From: DASYHQ01 sp038223165
GTDB taxonomy: Bacteria; Planctomycetota; Phycisphaerae; Tepidisphaerales; Tepidisphaeraceae
Assembly: GCA_038223165.1 (NCBI GenBank)
Contig: JBBRHE010000155.1
Location: 1-9,318 of the forward strand
DNA length: 9,318 bases
Direction of reading: 5' to 3'
Shown here: piece after piece, positions 1-6,635 of the stretch
Numbering within the stretch: position 1 is the stretch's first letter
Layout: each line of letters starts with the position of its first letter
The notes under the pieces: generated by a model
Told to the model about the DNA's origin: nothing
Databases searched by the model: none
What the model saw: the letters and a program-made list of their open reading frames with translations, nothing else
Program-made: the position numbers and the translations under genes

Positions 1-660
1 CGCCAACCGGGCACGACCAACGCCGCCGGTGACGTGTCGCCTGCGGGTATCTTCGTCGGTTTGGGCACGCGCATCAGCAACACGCAGATCGACCTGGAAC
101 AGGGCTCGCTCGAACGCACCGACCGTCCGCTGGACATCGGCATCTCGGGCAGTGGGTTCTTCCGCGTGAAGATCATGGACTCGATCGGGGACGGCACCGG
201 TTACACGCGCAACGGCAACTTCTTTGTGAACAAGGACGGGGACCTCGTGCTGGGCATGGGTGACGGCTACAAGATGATCCCACCGATCAACATCCCATCC
301 AACAGCACCGACATAAACATCGCCGAGGACGGCACGGTGAGCGTGCTTCGCTCGGGTCAGACGACCAAGACGACGGTCGGGCAGTTGCGCATCACACAGT
401 TCGTGAACCCACAGGGCCTGAAACTGCTCGGTGGCAGCATCTACACCGAAACCGAAGCCTCGGGCGCGCCGACTGAGACGGCCCCCGGTGACGGTGGTGG
501 TGGCAAGACACTGCAGGCGTTCCTGGAGGCCAGCAACGTCGACCCGGTAAAGGAATTGGTCAGCCTGATCAAGACTCAGCGGGCTTTCGAGCTCAACAGT
601 CAGTCGATCCAGACCGCCGACCAGGCGTTGCAAACCATCGGCAACCTGCGGCGTGGGTAG
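1..660 (+). CDS. flgG: Flagellar distal rod protein FlgG, 5' end missing
   Basis: FlgG polymerises into the distal rod that crosses periplasm and outer membrane and connects to the hook. The reading frame is open from base 1 (first residues RQPGTTNAAGDVSPAGIFVG), so the GTG at 34 is internal and the true start is upstream; about 219 residues are visible and some 40–45 are missing compared with the usual 260. The GLGTR segment just after the first residues and the C-terminal segment with SNVDPVKELVSLIKTQRAFE, followed by NSQSIQTADQALQTIG, are the conserved D1/D0 signatures of rod and hook proteins; the ASNVD...LI.TQRAFE wording fits FlgG rather than FlgF or FlgE. The stop is TAG at 658–660. 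Neighbouring flgA, flgH and flgI support the call. Nothing abnormal is seen in the visible part. Confidence 0.96.
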   Translation, partial: RQPGTTNAAGDVSPAGIFVGLGTRISNTQIDLEQGSLERTDRPLDIGISGSGFFRVKIMDSIGDGTGYTRNGNFFVNKDGDLVLGMGDGYKMIPPINIPSNSTDINIAEDGTVSVLRSGQTTKTTVGQLRITQFVNPQGLKLLGGSIYTETEASGAPTETAPGDGGGGKTLQAFLEASNVDPVKELVSLIKTQRAFELNSQSIQTADQALQTIGNLRRG

Positions 661-672
661 TAGGCGAGATGG

Positions 673-691
673 CGTCGTAGCAAATGCGACG
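673..691 (+). other. Hairpin in the flgG–flgA gap
   Basis: CGTCGTA (673–679) pairs with TGCGACG (685–691), one pair being G·U, around a 5-base loop GCAAA. It starts 13 bases after the flgG stop. There is no T tract after it, so it does not look like an intrinsic terminator; an mRNA stability or processing element is possible. The rest of the 116-nt gap holds no gene or promoter that I recognise. Confidence 0.35.
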
Positions 692-766
692 GTGTCCGCT
701 TTCGGTTTCGACTTCCGGCATGGTGACAAGCAAAACCGCAAGCGACGTCCGGGGCGATTCGTGATC

Positions 767-785
767 GAGGTGATGGATGAACCTT
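767..785 (+). promoter_or_regulatory. Possible weak GGA hairpin over the flgA start
   Basis: AGGT (768–771), part of the Shine-Dalgarno, can pair with ACCT (781–784), extended by a G·U pair (767/785). The 9-base loop GATGGATGA holds a GGA (775–777) and the ATG start at 777. AUGGAUG fits the ANGGA core that CsrA recognises. The stem is short and the loop large, so this is the weakest member of the set described for flgI, the rod-binding gene and fliW. Confidence 0.25.
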
Positions 786-2015
786 ATGCTCAAGACATCA
801 CTATTGGTCGGTTGTCTGCTAATGCCGAGCGCGGCGTTCGGTCAAACCGCGCCGACGAGCCGTATGGTCGAGCCTGCAGCGCGGTTCGTGCCGGACGGGC
901 GGCGTCTGAACAGTTCGACCGCCGAGCTTCGCGCCGAGGCCGCCGTTTACAGCGAGACCGTCAGCTTCAAGCAAATCGCCCGCTGGTCCGACACCGACGC
1001 GCCTGCGCTTCAACCGCTCAGCGATATCGTAATTGCGCAACTGCCTGAAAAAACAGGCTTTATGACGATCTCGGTTGCGCAGGTCAAAGCAGCACTTGTC
1101 GAGGCGGGTATCAACGAAGCGATGATCCGGTTCACGGGCGCGACGACCTGCACGGTCAAGCGTGCCGATGCGAAGTTCGACGAAAGTGATGCGCTCAGCC
1201 AGTGGATCGGCCGCGAAGTCGCGCCGAAATCGGTGACGTTCTCAGACGAGATTCCCGCTGCCGACGTGCCCGAGACGCTGACTCGCGTCGTCGTGCCCGA
1301 ATCCAGCTCCCGCGAGACCGCCGCTGCCACCATTGGGTCGCCGGGGCAGGTCGAGTCCAAGCTTCGCACGCTTCGCAGCCTGCTGGTGGACGACATCTCG
1401 AACCGGTTGGGCATTGCCAGAGACCAACTGCAACTGACGTTTAAATCGACCGACGAAAAGCTGTTGAACCTCCCGGAAGGTCAGTTTCGGTTCAACATCG
1501 AAGGCCAGCGCGTCAAAACGCTCGGCGCGGTCCGTTGGGATGTAACCGTCATCACAGAGAACGGGCAGCACAAGGCATCGGTCGGGGCGACGGCGCGGGC
1601 CTGGCAGGACGAGGTCGTGGTCGCCAAGCCAATGGTTGTGAAACAGGTCATCCGTGCCGAGGACCTGACGACCCGGCGGGTGCTGACGGACGAGACGTCA
1701 CTGGACACTGTGCTGTCGATGTCGCAGGTGGTCGGCCAACAGGCCAGTCGCGACCTGAGGCCGGGCGTTGTCATGACGGCCCGTCTGGTCGACGCAGTAC
1801 CCATGGTCAAGCCCGGTCAGCTGGTCAGCCTGACGATCGGCCAGGGCGCGATCCGCGTGAAGACGGTCGCTCGTGCGATGGAGCCGGGGACGTTCGGGCA
1901 GACGATTAAGGTTAAGAACGAAACGACGCGGGACATCTACGACGTCACCGTGACCGGCCCGCAAGCCGCGAGCGTGGGCGACGTGTCGCAACTGCAAACG
2001 ACGGCTACGAACTAG
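777..2015 (+). CDS. flgA: Flagellar P-ring assembly chaperone FlgA (long form)
   Basis: FlgA is a periplasmic chaperone needed for assembly of the FlgI P-ring around the rod. The protein is 412 aa. Residues 1–23 look like a Sec signal peptide (LLVGCLLMPSAAFG then QT). Residues about 55–130 resemble the first FlgA domain (SVAQVKAALVEAGIN, then a CTVKRA strand). Residues about 279–340 form a SAF domain (VVVAKPMVVKQVIRAEDL... VVGQQASRDLRPG), and 341–400 the terminal beta domain (VKPGQLVSL... GTFGQTIKVKN... TVTGP), the standard FlgA C-terminus. Enterobacterial FlgA is about 219 aa, so the N-terminal half is much expanded. An in-frame TGA at 771–773 makes ATG 777 the earliest possible start; GAGGTGAT (767–774) matches the extended Shine-Dalgarno. 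ATG 786 is an alternative that would keep the signal peptide. flgH follows after 11 nt. Confidence 0.93.
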   Translation: MNLMLKTSLLVGCLLMPSAAFGQTAPTSRMVEPAARFVPDGRRLNSSTAELRAEAAVYSETVSFKQIARWSDTDAPALQPLSDIVIAQLPEKTGFMTISVAQVKAALVEAGINEAMIRFTGATTCTVKRADAKFDESDALSQWIGREVAPKSVTFSDEIPAADVPETLTRVVVPESSSRETAAATIGSPGQVESKLRTLRSLLVDDISNRLGIARDQLQLTFKSTDEKLLNLPEGQFRFNIEGQRVKTLGAVRWDVTVITENGQHKASVGATARAWQDEVVVAKPMVVKQVIRAEDLTTRRVLTDETSLDTVLSMSQVVGQQASRDLRPGVVMTARLVDAVPMVKPGQLVSLTIGQGAIRVKTVARAMEPGTFGQTIKVKNETTRDIYDVTVTGPQAASVGDVSQLQTTATN

Positions 2016-2026
2016 CAGGAACCCGA

Positions 2027-2764
2027 ATGAAACCGACGATTTTCACCCTTATCGCCTTGATCGCTGCGCCCGTGCTGGCCCAACAGGGGCCACCGCCGAC
2101 CCCATTGACTCAACCGATCAACGCAATACCCGTCGCCACGCCCGCCGACCAATTGCGCGCCAGTCGTGGTTCACTGTTGCGTGCGGGGATGTTGTCCAAT
2201 GCCCAGCCGCAGGTCGGTTCCGTAAGCTTTTTCGCAGTGACACCCCCTGAGCCGCGCGTGCTGAAGAAGCACGACCTCGTGACGATCATCGTGCGTGAAG
2301 AGAGCAATTACAGTTCGGAAGGAACGACCGACCTCAGCAAGGAAGCGTCGGTCAACGCCAGGTTGACCGAGTACTTCAAATTTAACCCCGGTGACTTCAG
2401 GATCGAAGCGGCCATTCCCACGGTCGCGCCGGGCGTCGACCTGACGGCCACGCGCGAGATGAAAGGTGACGCCGCAATCGACCGCAAGGACGTGCTCACG
2501 TTCCGCGTAACGGCTTCCGTGCTGGACGTAAAGCCCAACGGTACGGTCGTGCTGACGGCCAGCAAGAAGATCAAGGTCGACGACGAGGTCCAACGGATCG
2601 TCATCGCCGGCATCTGCCGCGCCGAGGACGTGTCGGCGGACAACACGATCCTCAGCACGCAGTTGAGCGAGCTTGAGATGGAGAAAACCCACACCGGCGC
2701 CGTTCGCGACAACAGCAGACGCGGTTGGCTCACGAAATTATTGGACGGTCTGAACCCATTCTGA
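2027..2764 (+). CDS. flgH: Flagellar L-ring protein FlgH, without lipobox
   Basis: FlgH forms the outer-membrane L-ring, the outer half of the bushing through which the rod turns. The 245 aa match the usual length (about 232). Family signatures are the block from about residue 65 (SVSFFAV... LKKHDLVTIIVREES), DVLTFRVTASVLDVKPNGTV (155–174), the IVIAGICRAEDVSADNTILS strand (191–210) and the terminal RRGWLTKLLDGLNPF, equivalent to the family's usual GWL..f....PF ending. Residues 1–18 are a Sec signal peptide ending VLA before QQ. Most studied FlgH proteins are lipoproteins with a lipobox cysteine; here the only cysteine is residue 197 in GICRAED, so cleavage by signal peptidase I is inferred. 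AGGA (2017–2020) lies 6 nt before the ATG, and flgA ends 11 nt upstream. Confidence 0.95.
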   Translation: MKPTIFTLIALIAAPVLAQQGPPPTPLTQPINAIPVATPADQLRASRGSLLRAGMLSNAQPQVGSVSFFAVTPPEPRVLKKHDLVTIIVREESNYSSEGTTDLSKEASVNARLTEYFKFNPGDFRIEAAIPTVAPGVDLTATREMKGDAAIDRKDVLTFRVTASVLDVKPNGTVVLTASKKIKVDDEVQRIVIAGICRAEDVSADNTILSTQLSELEMEKTHTGAVRDNSRRGWLTKLLDGLNPF

Positions 2765-2824
2765 CGAAAGTGTGAGTAGATCAGTCGTATGGCTCCAGGC
2801 TTGGTTGCTCCGGCAATCGGTCAA

Positions 2825-2842
2825 CGACTCAAGGATGAGTCG
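2825..2842 (+). promoter_or_regulatory. GGA-loop hairpin 1 in flgI leader (CsrA-type site)
   Basis: CGACTC (2825–2830) and GAGTCG (2837–2842) are perfect complements around the loop AAGGAT. With its flanking bases the loop reads CAAGGAUG, an exact match to the CARGGAUG core of the CsrA SELEX consensus, with GGA presented in the loop as in known sites. The hairpin ends 30 nt before the flgI start. Seen: the repeat and loop. Known: CsrA dimers bind GGA in hairpin loops, commonly two sites per message. Inferred: this is a CsrA target. Confidence 0.6.
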
Positions 2843-2853
2843 AACGCCAGGTC

Positions 2854-2869
2854 GAAGGTGGAATCCTTC
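2854..2869 (+). promoter_or_regulatory. GGA-loop hairpin 2 covering the flgI Shine-Dalgarno
   Basis: GAAGG (2854–2858) pairs perfectly with CCTTC (2865–2869) around the hexaloop TGGAAT. The likely Shine-Dalgarno, AAGGTGGA (2855–2862), sits in the 5' arm and loop, and the hairpin ends 3 nt before ATG 2873. The GGA here lies 27 nt after that of the first hairpin, a spacing a CsrA dimer could bridge. Folding alone should mask the ribosome site, and CsrA binding would reinforce it. The function is inferred. Confidence 0.55.
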
Positions 2870-2872
2870 AAA

Positions 2873-3934
2873 ATGCTCAAATCTCGCATCATCTTCGCGC
2901 TGTTGCTCGTCGTGCTACCTACGACTGCGGTGCAAGCCGTCAAGGTTGCGGACATCACGCGCATCGGTGGGCAACGCACCAATCAACTCGTCGGAATCGG
3001 CCTGGTCTACGGTTTGAAGGGCACCGGTGACGGTGGCGACTTCATGCCGGCCATTCGGCCATTGGCGGCGATGCTGACCAAGTTTGCCAACCCCGTCGAG
3101 CTCAGCGAGCTCGCCAACGTCGCTAACGTCGCCGTCGTCAGTGTGACGGCAACCGTCCCCAAGGACGGTGCCCGCGACGGAGACGAGCTCGATTGCTACA
3201 TCACCAGTCTCGGCTCCGCCAGCAGCTTGAAAGGTGGGCGGTTGATCCTGTCTCCACTGCAAGGCCCGCTCGCCAACGGCTCGATCCTTGCGATGGCGCA
3301 GGGCGCGGTCGTCCTGGAAGACCCCAGCTCACCGGTCGTCGGTAAGGTCGTCGGGGGTTGCGTGATGGAAGCGGACCTCCCCAGCACGTACATCGACAAC
3401 GGCCGGTTCAGCCTGATCATCGAAGACCCGTCCACCAGTTGGACCGTAGCCAGCACCATCGCCAAGATCATCAACGACGCCGAGGGAGACGGTGGCCAGA
3501 TCCTCGCGACCGCGGTCGACCCGAAGAACATCGTTGTCGTGATCCCCGAAATCGAGCGTGAACGCCCCGACAGCTTCATCAGCCGTGTGCAGCGCCTGCC
3601 CGTGCCGCAGCTACCGACCGAGGCGCGCGTGCAGATCAATGACAAGACGGGCACGCTCATTATCACCGGCGACGTCGAGATCAGCCCAGTCGTCATCAGC
3701 CACAAGGGACTGACGATCAGCACGATTTCGCCGCAGCCCGTGCCGTCCGTCCGCACTCCCATGCTGACGACGAAGGACGCAATCTCGCTGGACACGACCA
3801 ACACCGGTGGCGCCAAACTGCAGGACCTCGTGGACACGCTCGACAAGATCAAAGTGCCCGCCGAGGACCGCATCACGATCGTCAAGGAACTGTTCAAGAC
3901 CGGAAAACTCCACGCGAAACTGATCGTGGAATAA
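2873..3934 (+). CDS. flgI: Flagellar P-ring protein FlgI
   Basis: FlgI forms the periplasmic P-ring around the distal rod. From ATG 2873 the protein is 353 aa, near the usual 365. Residues 1–22 are a clear Sec signal peptide (MLKSRIIFALLLVVLPTTAV, cleavage after AVQA). Signatures in order are VKVADITRIGGQRTNQLVGI then GLVYGLKGTGD (23–53), NVAVVSVTATVPK (85–97), SSLKGGRLILSPL (117–129), MAQGAVV (141–147), ARVQINDKTGTLIITGDVEI then SPVVISHKGLTI (251–282), and a C-terminal helical pair ending GKLHAKLIVE. An ATG at 2789 would add 28 residues before the signal peptide and has no Shine-Dalgarno, so 2873 is preferred. The 108-nt gap after flgH contains two GGA hairpins and looks like a true leader. 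Two cysteines (108, 163) could form a disulphide. Confidence 0.95.
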   Translation: MLKSRIIFALLLVVLPTTAVQAVKVADITRIGGQRTNQLVGIGLVYGLKGTGDGGDFMPAIRPLAAMLTKFANPVELSELANVANVAVVSVTATVPKDGARDGDELDCYITSLGSASSLKGGRLILSPLQGPLANGSILAMAQGAVVLEDPSSPVVGKVVGGCVMEADLPSTYIDNGRFSLIIEDPSTSWTVASTIAKIINDAEGDGGQILATAVDPKNIVVVIPEIERERPDSFISRVQRLPVPQLPTEARVQINDKTGTLIITGDVEISPVVISHKGLTISTISPQPVPSVRTPMLTTKDAISLDTTNTGGAKLQDLVDTLDKIKVPAEDRITIVKELFKTGKLHAKLIVE

Positions 3935-3948
3935 ATCGCTCAATGACA

Positions 3949-3963
3949 AGCGTCGGAGACGCT
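3949..3963 (+). promoter_or_regulatory. GGA-triloop hairpin at the Shine-Dalgarno of the rod-binding gene
   Basis: AGCGTC (3949–3954) and GACGCT (3958–3963) form a perfect 6-bp stem whose whole loop is GGA (3955–3957). The Shine-Dalgarno GGAG (3955–3958) is therefore the loop itself, and the stem ends 4 nt before ATG 3968. It occupies nearly half of the 33-nt gap after flgI. This is the tightest example of the pattern. CsrA control is inferred. Confidence 0.55.
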
Positions 3964-3967
3964 GACC

Positions 3968-4438
3968 ATGAAGCTCACAACACAACAACCCACCACCAAG
4001 CCCACGGCGATCGTCCCTGATGTAACCTTTATCGGGAAAATGAAGCCCGGTAAAGGCACGAAGCACGATCAGCTCGTCGAGCAGACCCAGAAGTGGGTGG
4101 CCCAGTCCTTTTACGGTGAGCTGCTCAAACAGGTACGCAATAACCCGTTCAAATCCGAGATGTTCTCCGGCGGGCGGGGGGGGGAGGCGTTTGGGTCGAT
4201 GCAAGACCAGCAGATGGCCGAGCAAATGGCTCGCGCCGCGGGCAACAAGCTCGTGAAGTCGATCGTCCGGAAAATCGAGGCGGCCAACGCCTACGCGGTC
4301 CAAAAGCGCGCCGCTGACACCACGGCGAACGACCTTCAGACCATACAAAACGCGCCACGCAAGGTTGAGGCAACCCCCTCGACGGATGCGGGCAGCTCTT
4401 TGCGAAACGAGAGGGCCGATGTCGCGTCAATTCATTGA
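3968..4438 (+). CDS. flgJ: Rod-binding (FlgJ N-terminal type) flagellar protein
   Basis: This 156-aa protein corresponds to the N-terminal rod-binding domain of FlgJ, which caps and promotes rod assembly in the periplasm. Residues about 35–104 carry the domain: QLVEQTQKWVAQSFYGELLK with QVRNNPF, a glycine-rich loop, then SMQDQQMAEQMARAAGNKLV, which is the usual arrangement of helix, 'lf..g..y..m.dq.la..ma..gg.gla' and helix. The peptidoglycan-hydrolase domain of enterobacterial FlgJ (about 313 aa) is absent, as is common outside gammaproteobacteria, so the wall-cutting activity must come from another protein. There is no signal peptide, which fits export through the flagellar apparatus. Residues 105–156 are polar and probably disordered. 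A 9-G tract encodes part of the glycine loop. The gene overlaps flgN by 20 nt, implying translational coupling. Confidence 0.85.
   Translation: MKLTTQQPTTKPTAIVPDVTFIGKMKPGKGTKHDQLVEQTQKWVAQSFYGELLKQVRNNPFKSEMFSGGRGGEAFGSMQDQQMAEQMARAAGNKLVKSIVRKIEAANAYAVQKRAADTTANDLQTIQNAPRKVEATPSTDAGSSLRNERADVASIH
4176..4184 (+). repeat. Nine-G homopolymer inside the rod-binding gene
   Basis: Nine consecutive G bases encode glycines 71–72 and adjoining codon positions in the loop of the rod-binding domain. Loss of one G would bring a TGA at 4254–4256 into frame, and gain of one G a TGA at 4315–4317; both remove the conserved second half of the domain. Tracts of this kind act as phase-variation switches in some bacteria and are also a common site of sequencing error. 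Confidence 0.8.
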
Positions 4439-4913
4439 GCTCGAACAGATCGTCCAGTTGCTGGTGAACGAACACCGCAACCTGCTGGCCAACCTCGACC
4501 GCCAGCAGGCGGCCATGCGCAAGCTCGACATTCCCGGTTTGGAAGCCGCCACGGGGGCGCAGGAAGCCGCGAGATTGCGGATCGCGTCGCTTGAGACGCG
4601 CCGCAGAGGAGTCGTCCTGCAGATTGCCAAGCTGGCGCGCGCCGACGAGAAGCAGTTGACTCTCGTCAAGCTCGCAGAACTGCACCCGGCGCGAAAGGTC
4701 CAACTACTGGCGTTGCGAACCGAGTTGAAGGACCTGGCGACGAAAATCAGCAGCCGCACGCAGGTCGCCAATCGGGTGGCCAGCGCGATCCTCGGTCACC
4801 TCAATACGGTCGTTCGAATTGTTGCCGGCGCGGTTGAAAAGGCCGGTCTTTACACGAAACAAGGCGTGCCGCGGGTGTCGACGCGCATCGGTGTGATGGA
4901 AGCGGTGGGATAA
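4419..4913 (+). CDS. flgN: FlgN-type chaperone for FlgK and FlgL
   Basis: FlgN is a small cytosolic helical chaperone that holds the junction proteins FlgK and FlgL and delivers them to the export gate. From ATG 4419 the product is 164 aa. It is almost wholly helical with heptad-like leucines: LEQIVQLLVNEHRNLLANLD (8–27), a second helix about 42–76, a third about 77–112, and a last amphipathic helix (VASAILGHLNTVVRIVAGAV, 120–139) followed by a LYTKQG turn like the Y..G motif at the end of other FlgN proteins. A TTG at 4365 lies in frame, but ATG 4419 has GAGAGGG just upstream and gives the usual N-terminus. It overlaps the previous gene and is only 3 nt from flgK, its presumed client. Sequence similarity in this family is weak, so position adds much of the certainty. 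Confidence 0.85.
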   Translation: MSRQFIELEQIVQLLVNEHRNLLANLDRQQAAMRKLDIPGLEAATGAQEAARLRIASLETRRRGVVLQIAKLARADEKQLTLVKLAELHPARKVQLLALRTELKDLATKISSRTQVANRVASAILGHLNTVVRIVAGAVEKAGLYTKQGVPRVSTRIGVMEAVG

Positions 4914-4916
4914 AAC

Positions 4917-6620
4917 ATGAGTCTCACAGGCGCACTTTCGATCGGGAAAACAGCCTTGGCGGTCAGCCAGGCGCAGTTGCAGGTCGTCGGCAACAACATC
5001 GCCAACGCCGGCAACGCCGACTACACACGGCAGACGCCGAAGGTCTCGACCTCTAAGGACCAGCAGTTCTCTCAAAACGTCTTCATCGGTACCGGAGTTC
5101 AGCTCGACGGCATCCAGCGACAGATCGACGAGGCCCTGCAGGGCCGCCTTCGAGCAAGCGTCAGCGACAGCAACGGTGCCGACACCGAGCAGCTTTGGAT
5201 GAGTCGGGTTGAGTCGGTCCTGAACGAGCTGGGTGATCAGGATCTGTCGACTCAGATGAGCACGTTCTTTAACTCATGGTCCAACCTTGCCAGCAAACCC
5301 CAGGACGGCGCGCTGAGACAGGTCGTCCTACAGAACGGTCAGACGCTCGCCGACGGGTTCAAGGACTTGAAATCCAAGTTTGAAGATCTGCGCAGCGACG
5401 TCGCCGACCGATTGCGGGCGCTGACCGATGACGCCGACAGCCTTGCCGATCAGCTTGGCGAGCTGAACCGTCAGATTGTGACGGCCGAGGGTGGAAGCAG
5501 TGGTCAGGCAGCCGGTCTGCGCGACCAGCGCGACGCGACCCTCAAAAAGCTTTCCGAACTGGTCGACGTCCACTCGATCGAACAGCCCAACGGCTCGCTC
5601 AACGTCTACATCGGCTCGGAACCACTCGTTTTGCACGGCACCAACCGCGGGCTCACGCTGCGGGAGGACAACGTCAATGGCAAGATCAACACCGTCGTCG
5701 TCTTTGCGGACAACAAAGGTGAAGCCAAGGCGACGACGGGCCAGATCGGTGGGCTGACCGTCGTCCGCGACGCAATCGACGCGACGACGAACCGCCTTAA
5801 CGACTTGGCAAAGAACGTCATTTTCGAGGTCAACAAGCTGCATTCGTCCGGCCAAGGCACGGGCGGGCTCACGACGACCTTGGGCACCAACGCGGTGGAT
5901 GACCCGGCGCTGGCCTTGAACGATCCGGTGACCAACCTTCCGTTCAAGCCGACCAGTGGCAGCTTTGTGGTGCACGTAAAGGAAAAGGCAACCGGACTTG
6001 TCACCAGCACGCTTGTTAAAATCGATCAGGACGGCCTTAACGGTGACGACACGACCTCGAACGACCTGGCAGCCGATTTGTCGGCGGTAACCGGTGTCGC
6101 TGCCTCCATCGTCGGTGGCAAGCTGAAGGTCGATGCGGCGAGCAATGCGGTCGAGTTTTCCTTCAGCCAGGATACCAGTGGCACCCTGGCAGCCCTCGGT
6201 GTGAACTCCTTCTTCACCGGTGACGGCGCGTTCGACATGAACGTCGATAAGAAGCTCCAACTCGACCCCAGCAAGCTCGCCGCTGCCAAGAACGGTGAAC
6301 CGACCGACAACCAGACCGCGCGGGCCATCGCCGATCTGGAAACCACGGTCCTGGGCGCGCTCGGTGGGTCGACCCTTAAGGAAAACTACGAATCCCTCGT
6401 CAACAACGTCGCCGTTACGGCAGCAGCGTCCAAGAGCAACGCCGAGGCGTCGCACGTCGTGCAGGAAACCCTGTTCAACCAGCGGGAAGCTCTCAGTGGC
6501 GTCAGCATGGACGAAGAGGCCATCAACCTCATGCGACAACAGCGGGCGTTCCAAGGTGCATCGCGACTGATCAGTGTTGTGAATGATTTGATGGACCAAA
6601 TTATGGGTCTCGTCCGATAA
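4917..6620 (+). CDS. flgK: Hook-filament junction protein FlgK (HAP1)
   Basis: FlgK forms the first ring of the junction between hook and filament. The 567 aa are close to the usual 547. The N-terminus (residues 1–36, with QAQLQVVGNNIANAGNADYT) and the C-terminus (SMDEEAINLMRQQRAFQGAS, then RLISVVNDLMDQIMGL, 530–565) are the D0 helices characteristic of FlgK. Residues 120–240 hold conserved D1 features such as FFNSWSNLASKPQDGALRQV and the ELNRQI...LRDQRDATLKKLSE helix. Residues about 345–434 (SFVVHV... DLAADLSAVTGVAASIVGGK... SGTLAALGVNSFF) form a variable domain insert resembling the IN-type modules found in FlgL here. GGTGGGA (4904–4910) is a good ribosome site 6 nt upstream. No GGA-loop hairpin is present at this start. 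Confidence 0.96.
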   Translation: MSLTGALSIGKTALAVSQAQLQVVGNNIANAGNADYTRQTPKVSTSKDQQFSQNVFIGTGVQLDGIQRQIDEALQGRLRASVSDSNGADTEQLWMSRVESVLNELGDQDLSTQMSTFFNSWSNLASKPQDGALRQVVLQNGQTLADGFKDLKSKFEDLRSDVADRLRALTDDADSLADQLGELNRQIVTAEGGSSGQAAGLRDQRDATLKKLSELVDVHSIEQPNGSLNVYIGSEPLVLHGTNRGLTLREDNVNGKINTVVVFADNKGEAKATTGQIGGLTVVRDAIDATTNRLNDLAKNVIFEVNKLHSSGQGTGGLTTTLGTNAVDDPALALNDPVTNLPFKPTSGSFVVHVKEKATGLVTSTLVKIDQDGLNGDDTTSNDLAADLSAVTGVAASIVGGKLKVDAASNAVEFSFSQDTSGTLAALGVNSFFTGDGAFDMNVDKKLQLDPSKLAAAKNGEPTDNQTARAIADLETTVLGALGGSTLKENYESLVNNVAVTAAASKSNAEASHVVQETLFNQREALSGVSMDEEAINLMRQQRAFQGASRLISVVNDLMDQIMGLVR

Positions 6621-6635
6621 CACTTTTAACACGTT

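Noticed and set aside
653..1048. 131-codon + strand frame across the flgG–flgA gap
   Set aside because: Arginine-rich out-of-frame product overlapping the start of flgA, with no family resemblance.
2790..2804. Sigma-54-like TGGC-N7-TTGG before flgI
   Set aside because: The essential GC of the -12 element is GG here and the AYR positions do not fit.
2789..2872. Upstream ATG giving a 381-aa FlgI
   Set aside because: It has no ribosome site and would put 28 polar residues before a clear signal peptide; the region instead holds two GGA hairpins.
4365..4418. TTG start giving a 182-aa FlgN
   Set aside because: A rare start, deeper overlap with the previous gene and an arginine-rich extension unlike FlgN; ATG 4419 has GAGAGGG just upstream.
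3968..4438. Truncated FlgJ pseudogene lacking the hydrolase domain
   Set aside because: Stand-alone rod-binding proteins are normal outside gammaproteobacteria, and the frame is intact and in operon context.
5328..6632. 434-codon open frame on the - strand opposite flgK
   Set aside because: It is fully antisense to a well-conserved gene, lacks recognisable protein motifs and is explained by codon-position G+C bias.
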